Of a stretch of DNA of 64,000 nt, positions 54,162 through 63,550 are shown in pieces; within the stretch, counting starts at the first letter, position 1; every line of letters begins with the position of its first letter. The notes under the pieces are model-generated. The model was not told the DNA's origin. It ran no database searches and saw only the letters and a list, made by a program, of their open reading frames with translations. Position numbers and translations under genes: made by a program. This DNA comes from Nitrobacter sp051535215 (GTDB lineage: Bacteria > Pseudomonadota > Alphaproteobacteria > Rhizobiales > Xanthobacteraceae): the NCBI RefSeq assembly GCF_051535215.1, contig NZ_JBPPLY010000003.1, positions 124,001 to 188,000 of the forward strand, written 5' to 3'.

Positions 54162-54197
54162 AGCGTTTTGAGCGAAGTGGAGACCGGTTCGCGTGAG
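54162..54197. repeat. Interspersed palindromic-type repeat, copy B
   Basis: AGCGTTTTGAGCGAAGTGG (54162-54180) followed by AGACCGGTTCGCGTGAGAG corresponds to the blocks of copy A at 9703 without the insertion. A GAGCATGATCCG-type sequence (54065-54076) with a GTCCGC/GCGGAC hairpin lies 90 bases upstream; similar sequences accompany this repeat in relatives, as I recall. It lies in the gap between prfB and mrcA (53979-54231). Confidence 0.45.
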
Positions 54198-54231
54198 AGT
54201 CCCACTGATCCCATCAGATGCGGAAAAGACT

Positions 54232-56724
54232 CTAGTAAAGCCCGCCCGTTCCGGGCCGGAACAGGCTGCGATCGGCGTCAGGAAGCGACTGCGGCTGACG
54301 TCCGTCCGGGTCCGCCACCCCGATCACGGAATAATTGTCGGGCGGCGCCGTACCAGGCTTGAAGGCTTCGAGGATGGTCTTGCCGGTATCGCCGGGACCG
54401 GCACGCATGCCGGTCTTGGCATCGACGCGAACCAGCTTGATGCCGGGAGGGGGAGAGAACGGCGTGGCCGGCTTATCGGCGAGTGCGATCTTCATGAAAT
54501 CGCGTGCGATCGGCGCCGCCAAGTGTCCGCCGGTCGCGGTACGGCCGAGATTGCGCGGCTTGTCGTAGCCCATATAGACGCCCACGACGAGGTCCGGCGA
54601 GAATCCGATGAACCAGGCGTCCTTCTGGTCGTTAGTGGTGCCGGTCTTTCCGGCGATCGGTTTGCCGACATCCCGCATGACGGTAGCAGTGCCGGCCTGC
54701 ACCACGCCCTCCATCATGGAGGTGATCTGATAGGCCGTCATCGAGTCCAGCACCCGCTCGCGGTGGTCGATCAACTGGGGCTCAGGCTGGTTCTTCCAGC
54801 CCTCCGGCGCATCGCAACCGCGGCACTCGCGCGTGTCGTGCTTGTAGATGGTATGGCCATAGCGATCCTGAATGCGGTCGATCAGGGTCGGCTTCACGCG
54901 CCTTCCGCCATTGTCGAACATCGAATACGCGGTCACCATGCGCAGCACCGTCGTTTCGCCGGCCCCAAGCGCGTAGGAGAGATAGTTCGGCAATTCGTCA
55001 TAAACCCCGAAGCGCTTGGCATATTCGCCGATCAAAGGCATGCCGATATCCTGCGCCAACCGGACCGTCACGGTATTGAGCGAGAGCCGCAGCGCATTCC
55101 GGAGCGTTTGCGGGCCGTAGTATTTTTCCTTCGAATAGTTTTCCGGACGCCACACGCCGGACCCCTGCCCCTGATCGATTTCGATCGGCGCATCGACGAT
55201 GACGGTCGAGGGCGTATAGCCGTTGTCGAGCGCCGAGGAATAGACGATCGGCTTGAACGATGAGCCCGGCTGCCGGTAGGCCTGCGTCGCGCGATTGAAC
55301 TGGCTCTGATCGAACGAGAATCCGCCCACCATTGCCAGCACACGGCCGGTCCTGGGATCCATGGCCACCATCGCGCCCGACACGAGGGGCAGTTGCCGCA
55401 ACCGGTATTCACCCTCGACGATCTTGCCGTCCTTGCCGATCAACGGATCGGCATAGATGACGTCGCCGGGCGAAAGCACCTGTGACACTTTCGTCGCCGT
55501 ATGGCCGCGCCCCGGCCCCGAAAGGGCTTTGGCCCACTTGACGCCGTCGAGTGTGATCAAGCCGGTTTGCCGCTCTTTGCTCACGGCGCCGCCAAGCTCG
55601 CGGCCAGGCTGAAATCCAATCCGTGCGGACTTGTCATCGGACTCCAGGACCACCGCCATCCGCCAGGGCGCGATATCGGACAGCGATTTGACATCGGCGA
55701 GTTTCACGCCCCAGTCATCGGAAATATCCAGCTTGCTGATTGCGCCGCGCCAGCCCTGGGCTTCGTCATAGTTGACCAGGCCATTGGCCATGGTCTTGCG
55801 CGCAACCGCCTGCAATTTCGGGTCGAGCGTGGTGCGGACCGACAGCCCCCCTTCGTAGAGTTTCTTCTCGCCGTAGCGCTCAAACAGGTCGCGCCGGACT
55901 TCCTCGGCAAAATATTCGCCGGCAAAGGTATGCGCTCCGTTGGCGCGGCTGGTGACGATCAGCGGATCCTTGCGGGCCTGCTCGGCGTCGGCCTGCTTGA
56001 TCCAGCCATTCTCCAGCAGCCGGTCGATGACGTAGTTGCGGCGCTCGACCGCGCGTTCGTGATTTTTTACCGGATGCAGGGTCGAGGGCGCCTTGGGCAG
56101 GGCCGCGAGATATGCGGCCTCGGCGACGGTCAATTCATTGACCGATTTATCGAAATACACGAGCGACGCGGCCGCGATGCCGTAAGCGCCGAGGCCAAGG
56201 TAGATCTCGTTCAGGTACAGTTCGAGGATCTTGTCCTTGGAATAGGCCCGCTCGATCCGCATCGCGAGCAAGGCTTCCTTGATCTTGCGGGTGAAGGAAA
56301 CTTCATTAGTCAGCAGGAAGTTCTTGGCAACCTGCTGGGTGATCGTGGAGGCGCCCTGCGGCCGCTTGTTGGACCCGTAATTCTGGGCATACAGCAACGC
56401 CGCGCGCGCCATGCCGGAATAATCGATGCCGCCGTGCTCGTAGAAATTCTTGTCCTCCGCGGCGAGGAAAGCATTGATGACCAGCTTCGGCACCGCCTGT
56501 ATCGGCAGGTAAAGCCTGCGTTCCTTCGCGTATTCACCGAGCAGCGAACCGTCGGACGCATGGACGCGTGTCATCACCGGCGGCTCGTAATTCTGAAGCT
56601 GGGAATAGTCCGGCAGGTCCTTCGAAAAATGCCAGATCAGCCCTGCCGCCGCTGCGACGCCGACCAGGAACAGGATCGTTCCCGCTGCAAACAGGAAACC
56701 GACGAATCGCAGCAGCAAGCGCAT
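54232..56724 (-). CDS. mrcA: Penicillin-binding protein 1A (bifunctional transglycosylase/transpeptidase)
   Basis: Polymerises and cross-links peptidoglycan. The 830-residue protein has a short cytoplasmic tail and one membrane span (residues about 8-32). The transglycosylase domain holds AAEDKNFYEHGGIDYSG (catalytic Glu) and GASTITQQVAKNF. An oligonucleotide-binding-like middle precedes the transpeptidase domain with SxxK in PGSSFKPIVYSS and KTG in AGKTGTTNDQKD. The start at 56722-56724 was chosen over an upstream TTG-type extension. amiC follows upstream on the same strand, so wall synthesis and hydrolysis genes are adjacent. Confidence 0.95.
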   Translation of the reverse strand: MRLLLRFVGFLFAAGTILFLVGVAAAAGLIWHFSKDLPDYSQLQNYEPPVMTRVHASDGSLLGEYAKERRLYLPIQAVPKLVINAFLAAEDKNFYEHGGIDYSGMARAALLYAQNYGSNKRPQGASTITQQVAKNFLLTNEVSFTRKIKEALLAMRIERAYSKDKILELYLNEIYLGLGAYGIAAASLVYFDKSVNELTVAEAAYLAALPKAPSTLHPVKNHERAVERRNYVIDRLLENGWIKQADAEQARKDPLIVTSRANGAHTFAGEYFAEEVRRDLFERYGEKKLYEGGLSVRTTLDPKLQAVARKTMANGLVNYDEAQGWRGAISKLDISDDWGVKLADVKSLSDIAPWRMAVVLESDDKSARIGFQPGRELGGAVSKERQTGLITLDGVKWAKALSGPGRGHTATKVSQVLSPGDVIYADPLIGKDGKIVEGEYRLRQLPLVSGAMVAMDPRTGRVLAMVGGFSFDQSQFNRATQAYRQPGSSFKPIVYSSALDNGYTPSTVIVDAPIEIDQGQGSGVWRPENYSKEKYYGPQTLRNALRLSLNTVTVRLAQDIGMPLIGEYAKRFGVYDELPNYLSYALGAGETTVLRMVTAYSMFDNGGRRVKPTLIDRIQDRYGHTIYKHDTRECRGCDAPEGWKNQPEPQLIDHRERVLDSMTAYQITSMMEGVVQAGTATVMRDVGKPIAGKTGTTNDQKDAWFIGFSPDLVVGVYMGYDKPRNLGRTATGGHLAAPIARDFMKIALADKPATPFSPPPGIKLVRVDAKTGMRAGPGDTGKTILEAFKPGTAPPDNYSVIGVADPDGRQPQSLPDADRSLFRPGTGGLY

Positions 56725-56907
56725 TATCGAATGTCCGTTTCGTTGCCGGCCGCCGGGCGATATGGCGGCGAGTCCGCGAGCCTTGATTCCGTCGGTTGAT
56801 GCGTTCGTTCGTCGAAGCATCCGCCGGAGAGGAACTCCGGTTGTGGCCGATTCTGCGAACTTGCGACAACTTTTCTATAGAGCGGCCGCTGTGGCCAAAC
56901 TAGGGCT

Positions 56908-58206
56908 TCAATGGGCCGGCCCAGCCGAAACCACTCTTTTCGCAAGGAACGCCTCAACCGCGTTCGCAACCGAACCAACCGTCCTGGAGCGCCAGTCTTC
57001 AGATACCATTTGACGAAGGTCTGCCTTGTTGGAGACGAACCCCAGTTCGATCAATACCGACGGCACGTCGGGCGCCTTGAGGACCCTGAACCCGGCCGAC
57101 TTCAGCGGATGCTTGTGCATCCGCATGGTCGTTTGCATCTCGCTCATCAACAACCGGGCGAAGCGGTTTGAAAACGTGCGCGTTTCCCGCTGCGCAAGGT
57201 CGATCAGGATATCGGCGACGTCGGTCGGCTCCTCGGTCAGGTTGACGCCCCCGATCGCGTCGGCCTTGTTTTCAGCGTCTGCCAGCCGCTCCGCTTCGGC
57301 GTCCGATGCCTTGTCCGACAGCGTGTAGATCGTTGCGCCCCGGGCATCGCCCTCACGGCGTGGCAGCGCGTCTGCATGGATCGACACGAACAGCGCAGCC
57401 CCATTGGTTCGGGCGACATGCACACGCTCGGCCAGCGGGATGAAGGTGTCGTCGGTCCGGGTCATAATAACGTGATATTTGCCGTCCTGCTCGATGCGAT
57501 TACGCAGAGCCACGGCAAAGGCCAGCACCAGATCCTTTTCCGTCTCTCCCGTCGAAGCCTCGGTTCCGTTGTCGATTCCGCCATGGCCCGGATCGATTAC
57601 GACCACGGGACGCGTGTCCGAAGGCGTCGCCGCCGGGGTCGAACCGGTCGCATCGACCAGGTCGGGGGAAACCGCACCCCTCATCCCCTCGGAACTGTTT
57701 GACGACGCCAACAGGCGATTGAATGCAGCCCGGTCGACGGCCTCCAGTTCGACCACCAGGCGGGGCGGCTGACCGTTTGCTGCATCGAGTACATAGGCCT
57801 TTTCGATTTTCGCGGGACCGGCGAGATCGAACACGATCCGCGATCCGCCGGGCATCACCAGTCCGTAGCGGAACGCCTTGATCAGGCCGCGTCCGTTGGC
57901 GCCAGCGTCGGGGGCCAGGCGGAAGCTCACCTGTGGGATGTCAATGACGACCCGATCAGGATTGGCCAGCAAAAAGGGATGGATATCGATCTTTTTGTCC
58001 AGATCCAGAATGAAGCGGGTCTGTTTCTCATCGCCCGCGAGCCGGACCTCCGAGGCGATTGGAAAATCTCCCGCAATCTCGGGGCGATCATGGTCGTTTC
58101 CGGCGGCGAGTGAAGCCGCGCCGGAAAGAAACAGCGCAGTGGCGCAGAGCCACATGATTCCCAGATTTGCGCGGCCCGCCAACGAACCCATGCCTCCGAG
58201 CTGCAT
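56908..58206 (-). CDS. amiC: N-acetylmuramoyl-L-alanine amidase (AmiC type)
   Basis: Periplasmic zinc amidase that cleaves the peptide stem from MurNAc at division. The 432-residue protein has a signal peptide (residues about 16-37), an AMIN domain (about 50-150, with RFILDLDKKIDIHPFLL) for septal targeting, and an amidase_3 domain (about 195-420). The latter shows VVIDPGHGGIDNG (zinc His), FVSIHADALP (second His) and the catalytic Glu in SVLIELGFVSN. ATG 58204-58206 or 58189-58191 are both possible; a GGAGG lies too close to the second to decide. Confidence 0.93.
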   Translation of the reverse strand: MQLGGMGSLAGRANLGIMWLCATALFLSGAASLAAGNDHDRPEIAGDFPIASEVRLAGDEKQTRFILDLDKKIDIHPFLLANPDRVVIDIPQVSFRLAPDAGANGRGLIKAFRYGLVMPGGSRIVFDLAGPAKIEKAYVLDAANGQPPRLVVELEAVDRAAFNRLLASSNSSEGMRGAVSPDLVDATGSTPAATPSDTRPVVVIDPGHGGIDNGTEASTGETEKDLVLAFAVALRNRIEQDGKYHVIMTRTDDTFIPLAERVHVARTNGAALFVSIHADALPRREGDARGATIYTLSDKASDAEAERLADAENKADAIGGVNLTEEPTDVADILIDLAQRETRTFSNRFARLLMSEMQTTMRMHKHPLKSAGFRVLKAPDVPSVLIELGFVSNKADLRQMVSEDWRSRTVGSVANAVEAFLAKRVVSAGPAH

Positions 58207-58873
58207 TTTACCGCAATAGAACCGTAGGGTTAATCGGACCTTAAATCCGCCCACAACAAATACTGTCGGTCCTGCCCGCGGGAGATGCTGTCCCTTGCAA
58301 GCGTCAAGCAATCCACGTATGTATGACAGTGCTGACGGTTAAACTCCCGGTTGTATCGCGTACAGCCTCCCGGTGCGGCGCAGGATCTCAAATTGCTTGA
58401 GGTGCCCGCGTTCTGCCCCCTCCACCCAGCCAGCGCTTCGCGCGGTCGAGTTGGAGCGGCGGTTTCGAGCTTGGGGGGCGTCCGGTACCAGGTTTTTTGC
58501 GCCGGGGACGGTTTCAGAAGGTAATGACCGATTGTCCCGGCCCTGCGGCCACGAGGTACGACAGCCGACAGGCACTTTGGCGCCGCGTCGGTCCGGCAGC
58601 GAGATATCCGGCGGTGCTTTTGCCGCCAACCTGTTCAGACGGGCCGACGCCTGATGCGCCAGACTGAAGAGCCGACCAATATCCCCGCAAGGACCGCGCC
58701 GACGCGAGACGAGAGCTTCGCACGCCGCGCCGCGCCGGGAACAGGATCGGCAAGGCGCCCAGGATCGCATCGCGGCCTTCCCCTCACCCCCGAATCAGGT
58801 GGACCGTTGCGTCACCCGGCCGCGCGAAACGCGCGCGCCGTGCCATGCGCCCTCCGCCGCCAAGAGCTCCAAC
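58207..58873. other. 667-base intergenic region: amiC upstream and rne leader
   Basis: No protein gene is supported. From the promoter candidate at 58295-58323 to the rne ATG (58874) the leader would be about 545 nt. It is GC-rich and probably structured; long leaders are how RNase E autoregulates in E. coli. The amiC promoter must lie at the left end. Confidence 0.45.
58295..58323 (+). promoter_or_regulatory. Candidate sigma-70-type promoter for rne
   Basis: TTGCAA (58295-58300) and TATGTA (58318-58323) are 17 bases apart, on the strand of rne. Eye-found, not tested. Confidence 0.37.
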
Positions 58874-61800
58874 ATGTCCAACAAACCCAACAAGATGTTG
58901 ATCGACGCCACCCACCCGGAAGAGACCCGGGTGGTCGTGGTTCGCGGCAATCGCGTCGAGGAATTTGATTTCGAATCCGCCCAGCGCAAACAACTGCGCG
59001 GCAACATCTATCTGGCCAAGGTCACCCGCGTGGAACCTTCGCTGCAGGCCGCGTTCATCGAATACGGCGGAAACCGACACGGCTTCCTTGCGTTCAGCGA
59101 AATCCATCCTGACTATTATCAGATTCCGGTCGCCGACCGTCAGGCGCTGATCGAAGCCGACGAGCGCGCGCATCGCGAGGCGGAAGAAGAGTCGGAAGAT
59201 CGCTCCAGCCGCCGCCGCTCACGGAATCGCAGTTCGCGCCGGCGCGACCACGGCGAACGCGTGCAGAGCGCCATCGTCGAGGATGCGGACCATGAGGACG
59301 CGGCGGCAGATGCGTCGCAGTACGGCCGACCTCACGACGAATCGACGTCGGACGATCATGTCGGGCAGCAACACGAGGTTCAGGATCACGATCATCCATA
59401 CGAGGATGACGCACATCACGAACATCACGAGCAGGCTCAAGATAATGTCGGGCACGACGATCCGTATGGTTCCGACCGTCACGAAATCGATGCCGATGGC
59501 CCGCACGAATCGCAAGACCTTGCCTTCACGTCTCCCTCGGATAACGTTGCCTTTGAGCATCGCGACGAGGCGCATGATGCCTCCGACGCAGCCCCGGTAG
59601 CATCGAATCCGCCTGCGGCCGATTTCGAGCCGCACGCTCTTGACGCTCAAGACGATCATGCTGAACCGGCCGTTCTCACTGTCGAAGAGGTACACGAACC
59701 TCACGACCATCACGAAGCTCACGATCACGATGTCGTCCCCGCCGACGAGGATGAGGACGATGGCGAGACCGAGGAGGATCAGCAGGTCGAATCCGTCGGC
59801 GGCGACGATGCGCTGGAGGAAGTGCCGGAGCGCACCTACCGGCCGCGGCGTCAGTACAAAATTCAGGAAGTCATCAAGCGTCGCCAGGTGATGTTGGTGC
59901 AGGTGGTCAAGGAAGAGCGCGGCAACAAGGGCGCGGCGCTGACGACCTATCTGTCGCTGGCCGGCCGCTACGCCGTGCTGATGCCAAATACCGCACGCGG
60001 CGGCGGCATCAGCCGCAAGATCACCTCGGCGCAGGACCGTTCGCGGCTGAAGGAGGTGGTGCAGGACCTGGATGTGCCCGAAGGCATGGGAGTTATCCTG
60101 CGCACCGCCGGCGCCGCGCGCACCAAGCCGGAGATCAAACGCGACTTCGAGTATCTGATCCGCATGTGGGAAACCGTGCGTGACGTGACTCTGCGGTCGC
60201 AGGCGCCGACCCTCGTGTATGAAGAAGGCTCGCTGATCAAGCGTTCGCTACGCGATCTCTACAGCAAGGAAATCGACGAGATCCAGGTCGCCGGCGAAGC
60301 CGGTTATCAGGAAGCGCGCGATTTCATGAAGATGCTGATGCCGTCCAACGTTTGCGCGGTAAAGCCATATCACGATTATCAGCCGTTATTCTCGCGCATG
60401 GGCGTGGAAAGCCAGCTCGATGCGATGTTCTCGCCGACGGTGCAACTTCGCTCCGGAGGATACATCGTAATCAACCAGACCGAGGCGCTAGTATCGATCG
60501 ACGTCAACTCCGGCCGTTCGACCCGCGAGCATCACATCAAGGATACGGCGCTCAAGACCAATCTCGAGGCAGCCGAGGAAGTCGCCAGACAGTTGCGGTT
60601 GCGCGATCTCGCCGGCCTCATCGTCATCGACTTCATCGACATGGACGAGAAGCGCAACAACCGTGCGGTGGAGCGCAAGCTCAGCGACTGTCTGCGCCAC
60701 GACCGTGCGCGCATCCAGGTCGGACGCATCTCGCACTTCGGCCTTCTGGAAATGTCGCGCCAGCGCATTCGCGCCAGCATGCTGGAAAGCTCGACCGAGT
60801 CCTGCCCGCACTGCGGTGGCACCGGTCACGTGCGCTCGGTTCCTTCGGTGGCGTTGCAGTTGCTGCGCAGCCTCGAGGAAACCCTGATGAAAGGCGCGAC
60901 GCACAATCTTATCGTGCGGACACGCACCAACGTCGCGCTGTATGTGCTCAACCAGAAGCGCGGTCATCTGCGCGACCTCGAACACAGCTTCAAGGTCGGT
61001 CTTTCCGTGATCGCCGATCCTGCGATCGCCGGTCAGCAATCGTTCATCATCGATCGCGGTGAGCAGGTGCATACGCTGGAAGCCGCGAAAGCGCTGCTGA
61101 CCGCGCAACTTGCCGCGTTCCCTCCGCAGCCCGAAGAAGCCGCTGAGGATGAGCAGCCTCTCGATACCGAAGCCGAGACCGAGACCGGCGATACCGAAGT
61201 CCGCACCGATGAACAAGCGGTTAGCGAAGCGGAAGGCGACGGCCGCAAGCGAAAACGCCGCCGGTCCCGGCGCGAACGATCCGTAGAAATCCGCGACGAT
61301 CAGATCGCGCCTGATGACGATACCGATAACGTGCTGATTCCCGCTGATTTCGCCGCGGCGCGCTTCATGACCGACGACGTCGAAAATGACGGAGATGACG
61401 CTGGAGTGCAGGATCCCGAAGCGCAAGCTGATCAGTCTCCGGACGGCGAGCGGCGACCGCGACGTCGCGGACGGCGTGGCGGCAGACGTCGCCGCGGAAG
61501 TACAGGCGCGGGTCTCACCGGCTCGATTTCCGACGAACTCGGTCCGACCTCAGATTCGGAAGTGGTGGAAGCCGTCGCCGACTTCGACTCGGCGCCGATC
61601 GCCCCTGAGCCTGAACCGCAGGTCGGTTCGCCTGACGTCGAAGCTCAGCCTCAGAACTCTGCCGGGCAGCCGGACATCGCGAGCCCGGACGACGGCAAGG
61701 ATCAGGCCATATCAGAATCCGAGAAAACGGTTCGCCGGCGCTCGACGGTGCGCGAGAAGGTGAGCTTCACTTCGGAAGAGGCGCCCCCGGTTGCGCCCGC

Positions 61801-61918
61801 GGCTCAAAGCCAGCCGGAAGAAACGGCTCCTGAGCCGCAACAGCCTCAGGAAGAATCGAACGAAGGCCGTCCACGTCGTGCAGGGTGGTGGTCGCGCCGG
61901 TTCGGTAACGGCGGCTGA
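58874..61918 (+). CDS. rne: Ribonuclease E
   Basis: Endoribonuclease that starts mRNA decay and processes rRNA. The 1014-residue protein starts at ATG 58874 (MSNKPNKMLIDATHPEETR). S1-type sequence (residues about 35-100 and 330-400) is split by an insertion of about 220 residues (about 100-322). That insertion is very acidic and carries 24 histidines between residues 126 and 285. The catalytic part has DVNSG and IDFIDM (magnesium Asp residues) and the Zn-link CPHCGGTG. The C-terminal tail (about 770-1014) is low complexity with Arg-rich RRPRRRGRRGGRRRRG (RNA binding) and acidic parts. Inserts in this S1 domain are known in alphaproteobacteria; the His richness is the odd part. A terminator follows. 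Confidence 0.96.
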   Translation: MSNKPNKMLIDATHPEETRVVVVRGNRVEEFDFESAQRKQLRGNIYLAKVTRVEPSLQAAFIEYGGNRHGFLAFSEIHPDYYQIPVADRQALIEADERAHREAEEESEDRSSRRRSRNRSSRRRDHGERVQSAIVEDADHEDAAADASQYGRPHDESTSDDHVGQQHEVQDHDHPYEDDAHHEHHEQAQDNVGHDDPYGSDRHEIDADGPHESQDLAFTSPSDNVAFEHRDEAHDASDAAPVASNPPAADFEPHALDAQDDHAEPAVLTVEEVHEPHDHHEAHDHDVVPADEDEDDGETEEDQQVESVGGDDALEEVPERTYRPRRQYKIQEVIKRRQVMLVQVVKEERGNKGAALTTYLSLAGRYAVLMPNTARGGGISRKITSAQDRSRLKEVVQDLDVPEGMGVILRTAGAARTKPEIKRDFEYLIRMWETVRDVTLRSQAPTLVYEEGSLIKRSLRDLYSKEIDEIQVAGEAGYQEARDFMKMLMPSNVCAVKPYHDYQPLFSRMGVESQLDAMFSPTVQLRSGGYIVINQTEALVSIDVNSGRSTREHHIKDTALKTNLEAAEEVARQLRLRDLAGLIVIDFIDMDEKRNNRAVERKLSDCLRHDRARIQVGRISHFGLLEMSRQRIRASMLESSTESCPHCGGTGHVRSVPSVALQLLRSLEETLMKGATHNLIVRTRTNVALYVLNQKRGHLRDLEHSFKVGLSVIADPAIAGQQSFIIDRGEQVHTLEAAKALLTAQLAAFPPQPEEAAEDEQPLDTEAETETGDTEVRTDEQAVSEAEGDGRKRKRRRSRRERSVEIRDDQIAPDDDTDNVLIPADFAAARFMTDDVENDGDDAGVQDPEAQADQSPDGERRPRRRGRRGGRRRRGSTGAGLTGSISDELGPTSDSEVVEAVADFDSAPIAPEPEPQVGSPDVEAQPQNSAGQPDIASPDDGKDQAISESEKTVRRRSTVREKVSFTSEEAPPVAPAAQSQPEETAPEPQQPQEESNEGRPRRAGWWSRRFGNGG

Positions 61919-61937
61919 AGCGCGCTCTTCTCAATTC

Positions 61938-61966
61938 AAAACGCCCGGCTATGCCGGGCGTTTTTT
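61938..61966 (+). terminator. Intrinsic terminator after rne
   Basis: Perfect stem AAAACGCCCGGC (61938-61949), loop TAT, and GCCGGGCGTTTT (61953-61964), followed by further T residues. It starts 20 bases after the rne stop. The best terminator in the window. Confidence 0.92.
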
Positions 61967-62035
61967 CGTTGCATAGGGTCACACGACGCTAAAGCGCCGG
62001 CCTTGATTCCATCAAAACCGCAACGGCTCCACGAT

Positions 62036-63007
62036 TCAGAAATGGCTATAGGAAAGCCGTGAGAGCGCGATCTCCTTGCCTTCGGCGTCGAGCCACTTCG
62101 GAGGCGTGTCGCCCGCAACGATCGTTCCGATCGATGTTACCGCGACGCCGACGCTGAGCGCCGTGCGGGCGAAATCACTGAAGCGATCCTCAGTGATGGT
62201 GCACAGAATCTCGTAATCGTCGCCACCACTCACCACGGATTCAAGACACGTCTGACCTTGCTCGATCAGTCCGCGGGTTGCGTCCGATAACGGAACGGAC
62301 GCGGCATCGATCACAGCCGAAACTCCGGACGCCGCGCACAGCTTAGCAAGATCGCCGGCCAGGCCGTCAGACACGTCCATCGCGGCGCGCGCATAATTCC
62401 GAACGCTTTCCGCCAGACCGATGCGCGGTTGCGGAATCCGGTAGCGGCCGAGCAGCATCTCGCGGATCGCGACATCGCCGACAGTCATTTTTCCCGTGAG
62501 AACAGCGAGCCCCAGCGAAGCGTCACCGATGGTGCCGGAAACAACGATGCGGTCGCCGGGCTCCGCGCTGCTACGCAGAATCGTTTCACCAGGCGGCACG
62601 CGACCAAAGGCGGTGATGGAAATCGTCAGCGGCCCCGGCGTTGCCACGGTGTCGCCGCCAAGCAGCGGGCAGCCAAATCCGGTTGCATCGTCGGAGAGCC
62701 CGCGCGCGAATGACGAGAGCCAACCCTCATCGGCGTTGCGCAAGGCAAGACTCATGACGAAGCCGGCCGGCGCAGCTCCCTTGGCGGCAAGATCGGAAAG
62801 ATTGACCCTCAAGGCTTTCCTGGCGACTGTATCCGGCGGATCGCCGCTCAGGAAATGAACGCCTTCGACAATGGCGTCGGTCGTGATCACGAGATCGTCG
62901 CGACCGCATTTCAGGATGGCCGCGTCGTCGGTAAGCCCAAGCGCGCCCGGGTCGGTCGCGATCGGCCTGAAGTAGCGCGCGATCAGATCGTCTTCACCGG
63001 ACGGCAT
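62036..63007 (-). CDS. thiL: Thiamine-monophosphate kinase
   Basis: Phosphorylates thiamine phosphate to thiamine pyrophosphate. The 323-residue protein belongs to the AIRS/PurM-like superfamily with DDAAIL near residue 27, VVTTDAIVEGVHF (about residues 37-50), the NLSDLAAKGAAP block and DVSDGLAGDLAKL. Start ATG 63005-63007. It is the last gene of ribH-nusB-thiL. Confidence 0.95.
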   Translation of the reverse strand: MPSGEDDLIARYFRPIATDPGALGLTDDAAILKCGRDDLVITTDAIVEGVHFLSGDPPDTVARKALRVNLSDLAAKGAAPAGFVMSLALRNADEGWLSSFARGLSDDATGFGCPLLGGDTVATPGPLTISITAFGRVPPGETILRSSAEPGDRIVVSGTIGDASLGLAVLTGKMTVGDVAIREMLLGRYRIPQPRIGLAESVRNYARAAMDVSDGLAGDLAKLCAASGVSAVIDAASVPLSDATRGLIEQGQTCLESVVSGGDDYEILCTITEDRFSDFARTALSVGVAVTSIGTIVAGDTPPKWLDAEGKEIALSRLSYSHF

Positions 63008-63060
63008 GCTTTCGATCCCCGTGAATGCGAACTCGGGACAACGCCGTCGGACAGCAGCGA

Positions 63061-63543
63061 TCAGCCCGCAAACTCGTCGGCGCGGAAACGGCGCGCGATC
63101 TGATCGAGCACCGCATTGACCATACCGGCCTCCTCCTTCTCAACGAAGGCGTGGGCAACATCAACATATTCTGACACCACCACGCGCGCCGGAACATCCT
63201 TGCGGTGTTCCAGTTCGTACGAGCCGGCGCGAAGCACCGCGCGCAGGATTGCTGCGATACGCTTCAGCGGCCAGCCCTTCGACAGCGCATCGTCGATCAA
63301 CGGATCGAGCTTTCCCTGATCGCGGACGACGCCCGCCACAACGTCACGGAAGAATTCGGCCTCCGCGGGGAGATATTTGTCGCCTTCGACTTCGCTGCCG
63401 AGCCAGTGGCTGTCGAACTCCGCGAAGACGTCGTTGATGCCTGCGCCGCCGATCTCCATCTGATAAAGCGCCTGCACGGCGGCAAGCCGCGCCGCGCCGC
63501 GTCGGTTGGCTTTCCTGTCGATACTCGCCTTGATGTCCGCCAT
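63061..63543 (-). CDS. nusB: Transcription antitermination factor NusB
   Basis: Forms the boxA-binding complex with NusE (S10) for rRNA antitermination. The 160-residue all-helical protein starts at 63541-63543 and has RRGAARLAAVQALYQMEIG (residues about 15-33) and the PARVVVSEYVDVAHAFVEKEEAGMVNAVLD block. Seven bases separate it from the ribH stop; thiL follows after 53 bases. A longer reading upstream would overlap ribH and is rejected. Confidence 0.95.
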   Translation of the reverse strand: MADIKASIDRKANRRGAARLAAVQALYQMEIGGAGINDVFAEFDSHWLGSEVEGDKYLPAEAEFFRDVVAGVVRDQGKLDPLIDDALSKGWPLKRIAAILRAVLRAGSYELEHRKDVPARVVVSEYVDVAHAFVEKEEAGMVNAVLDQIARRFRADEFAG

Positions 63544-63550
63544 CGTGTTG

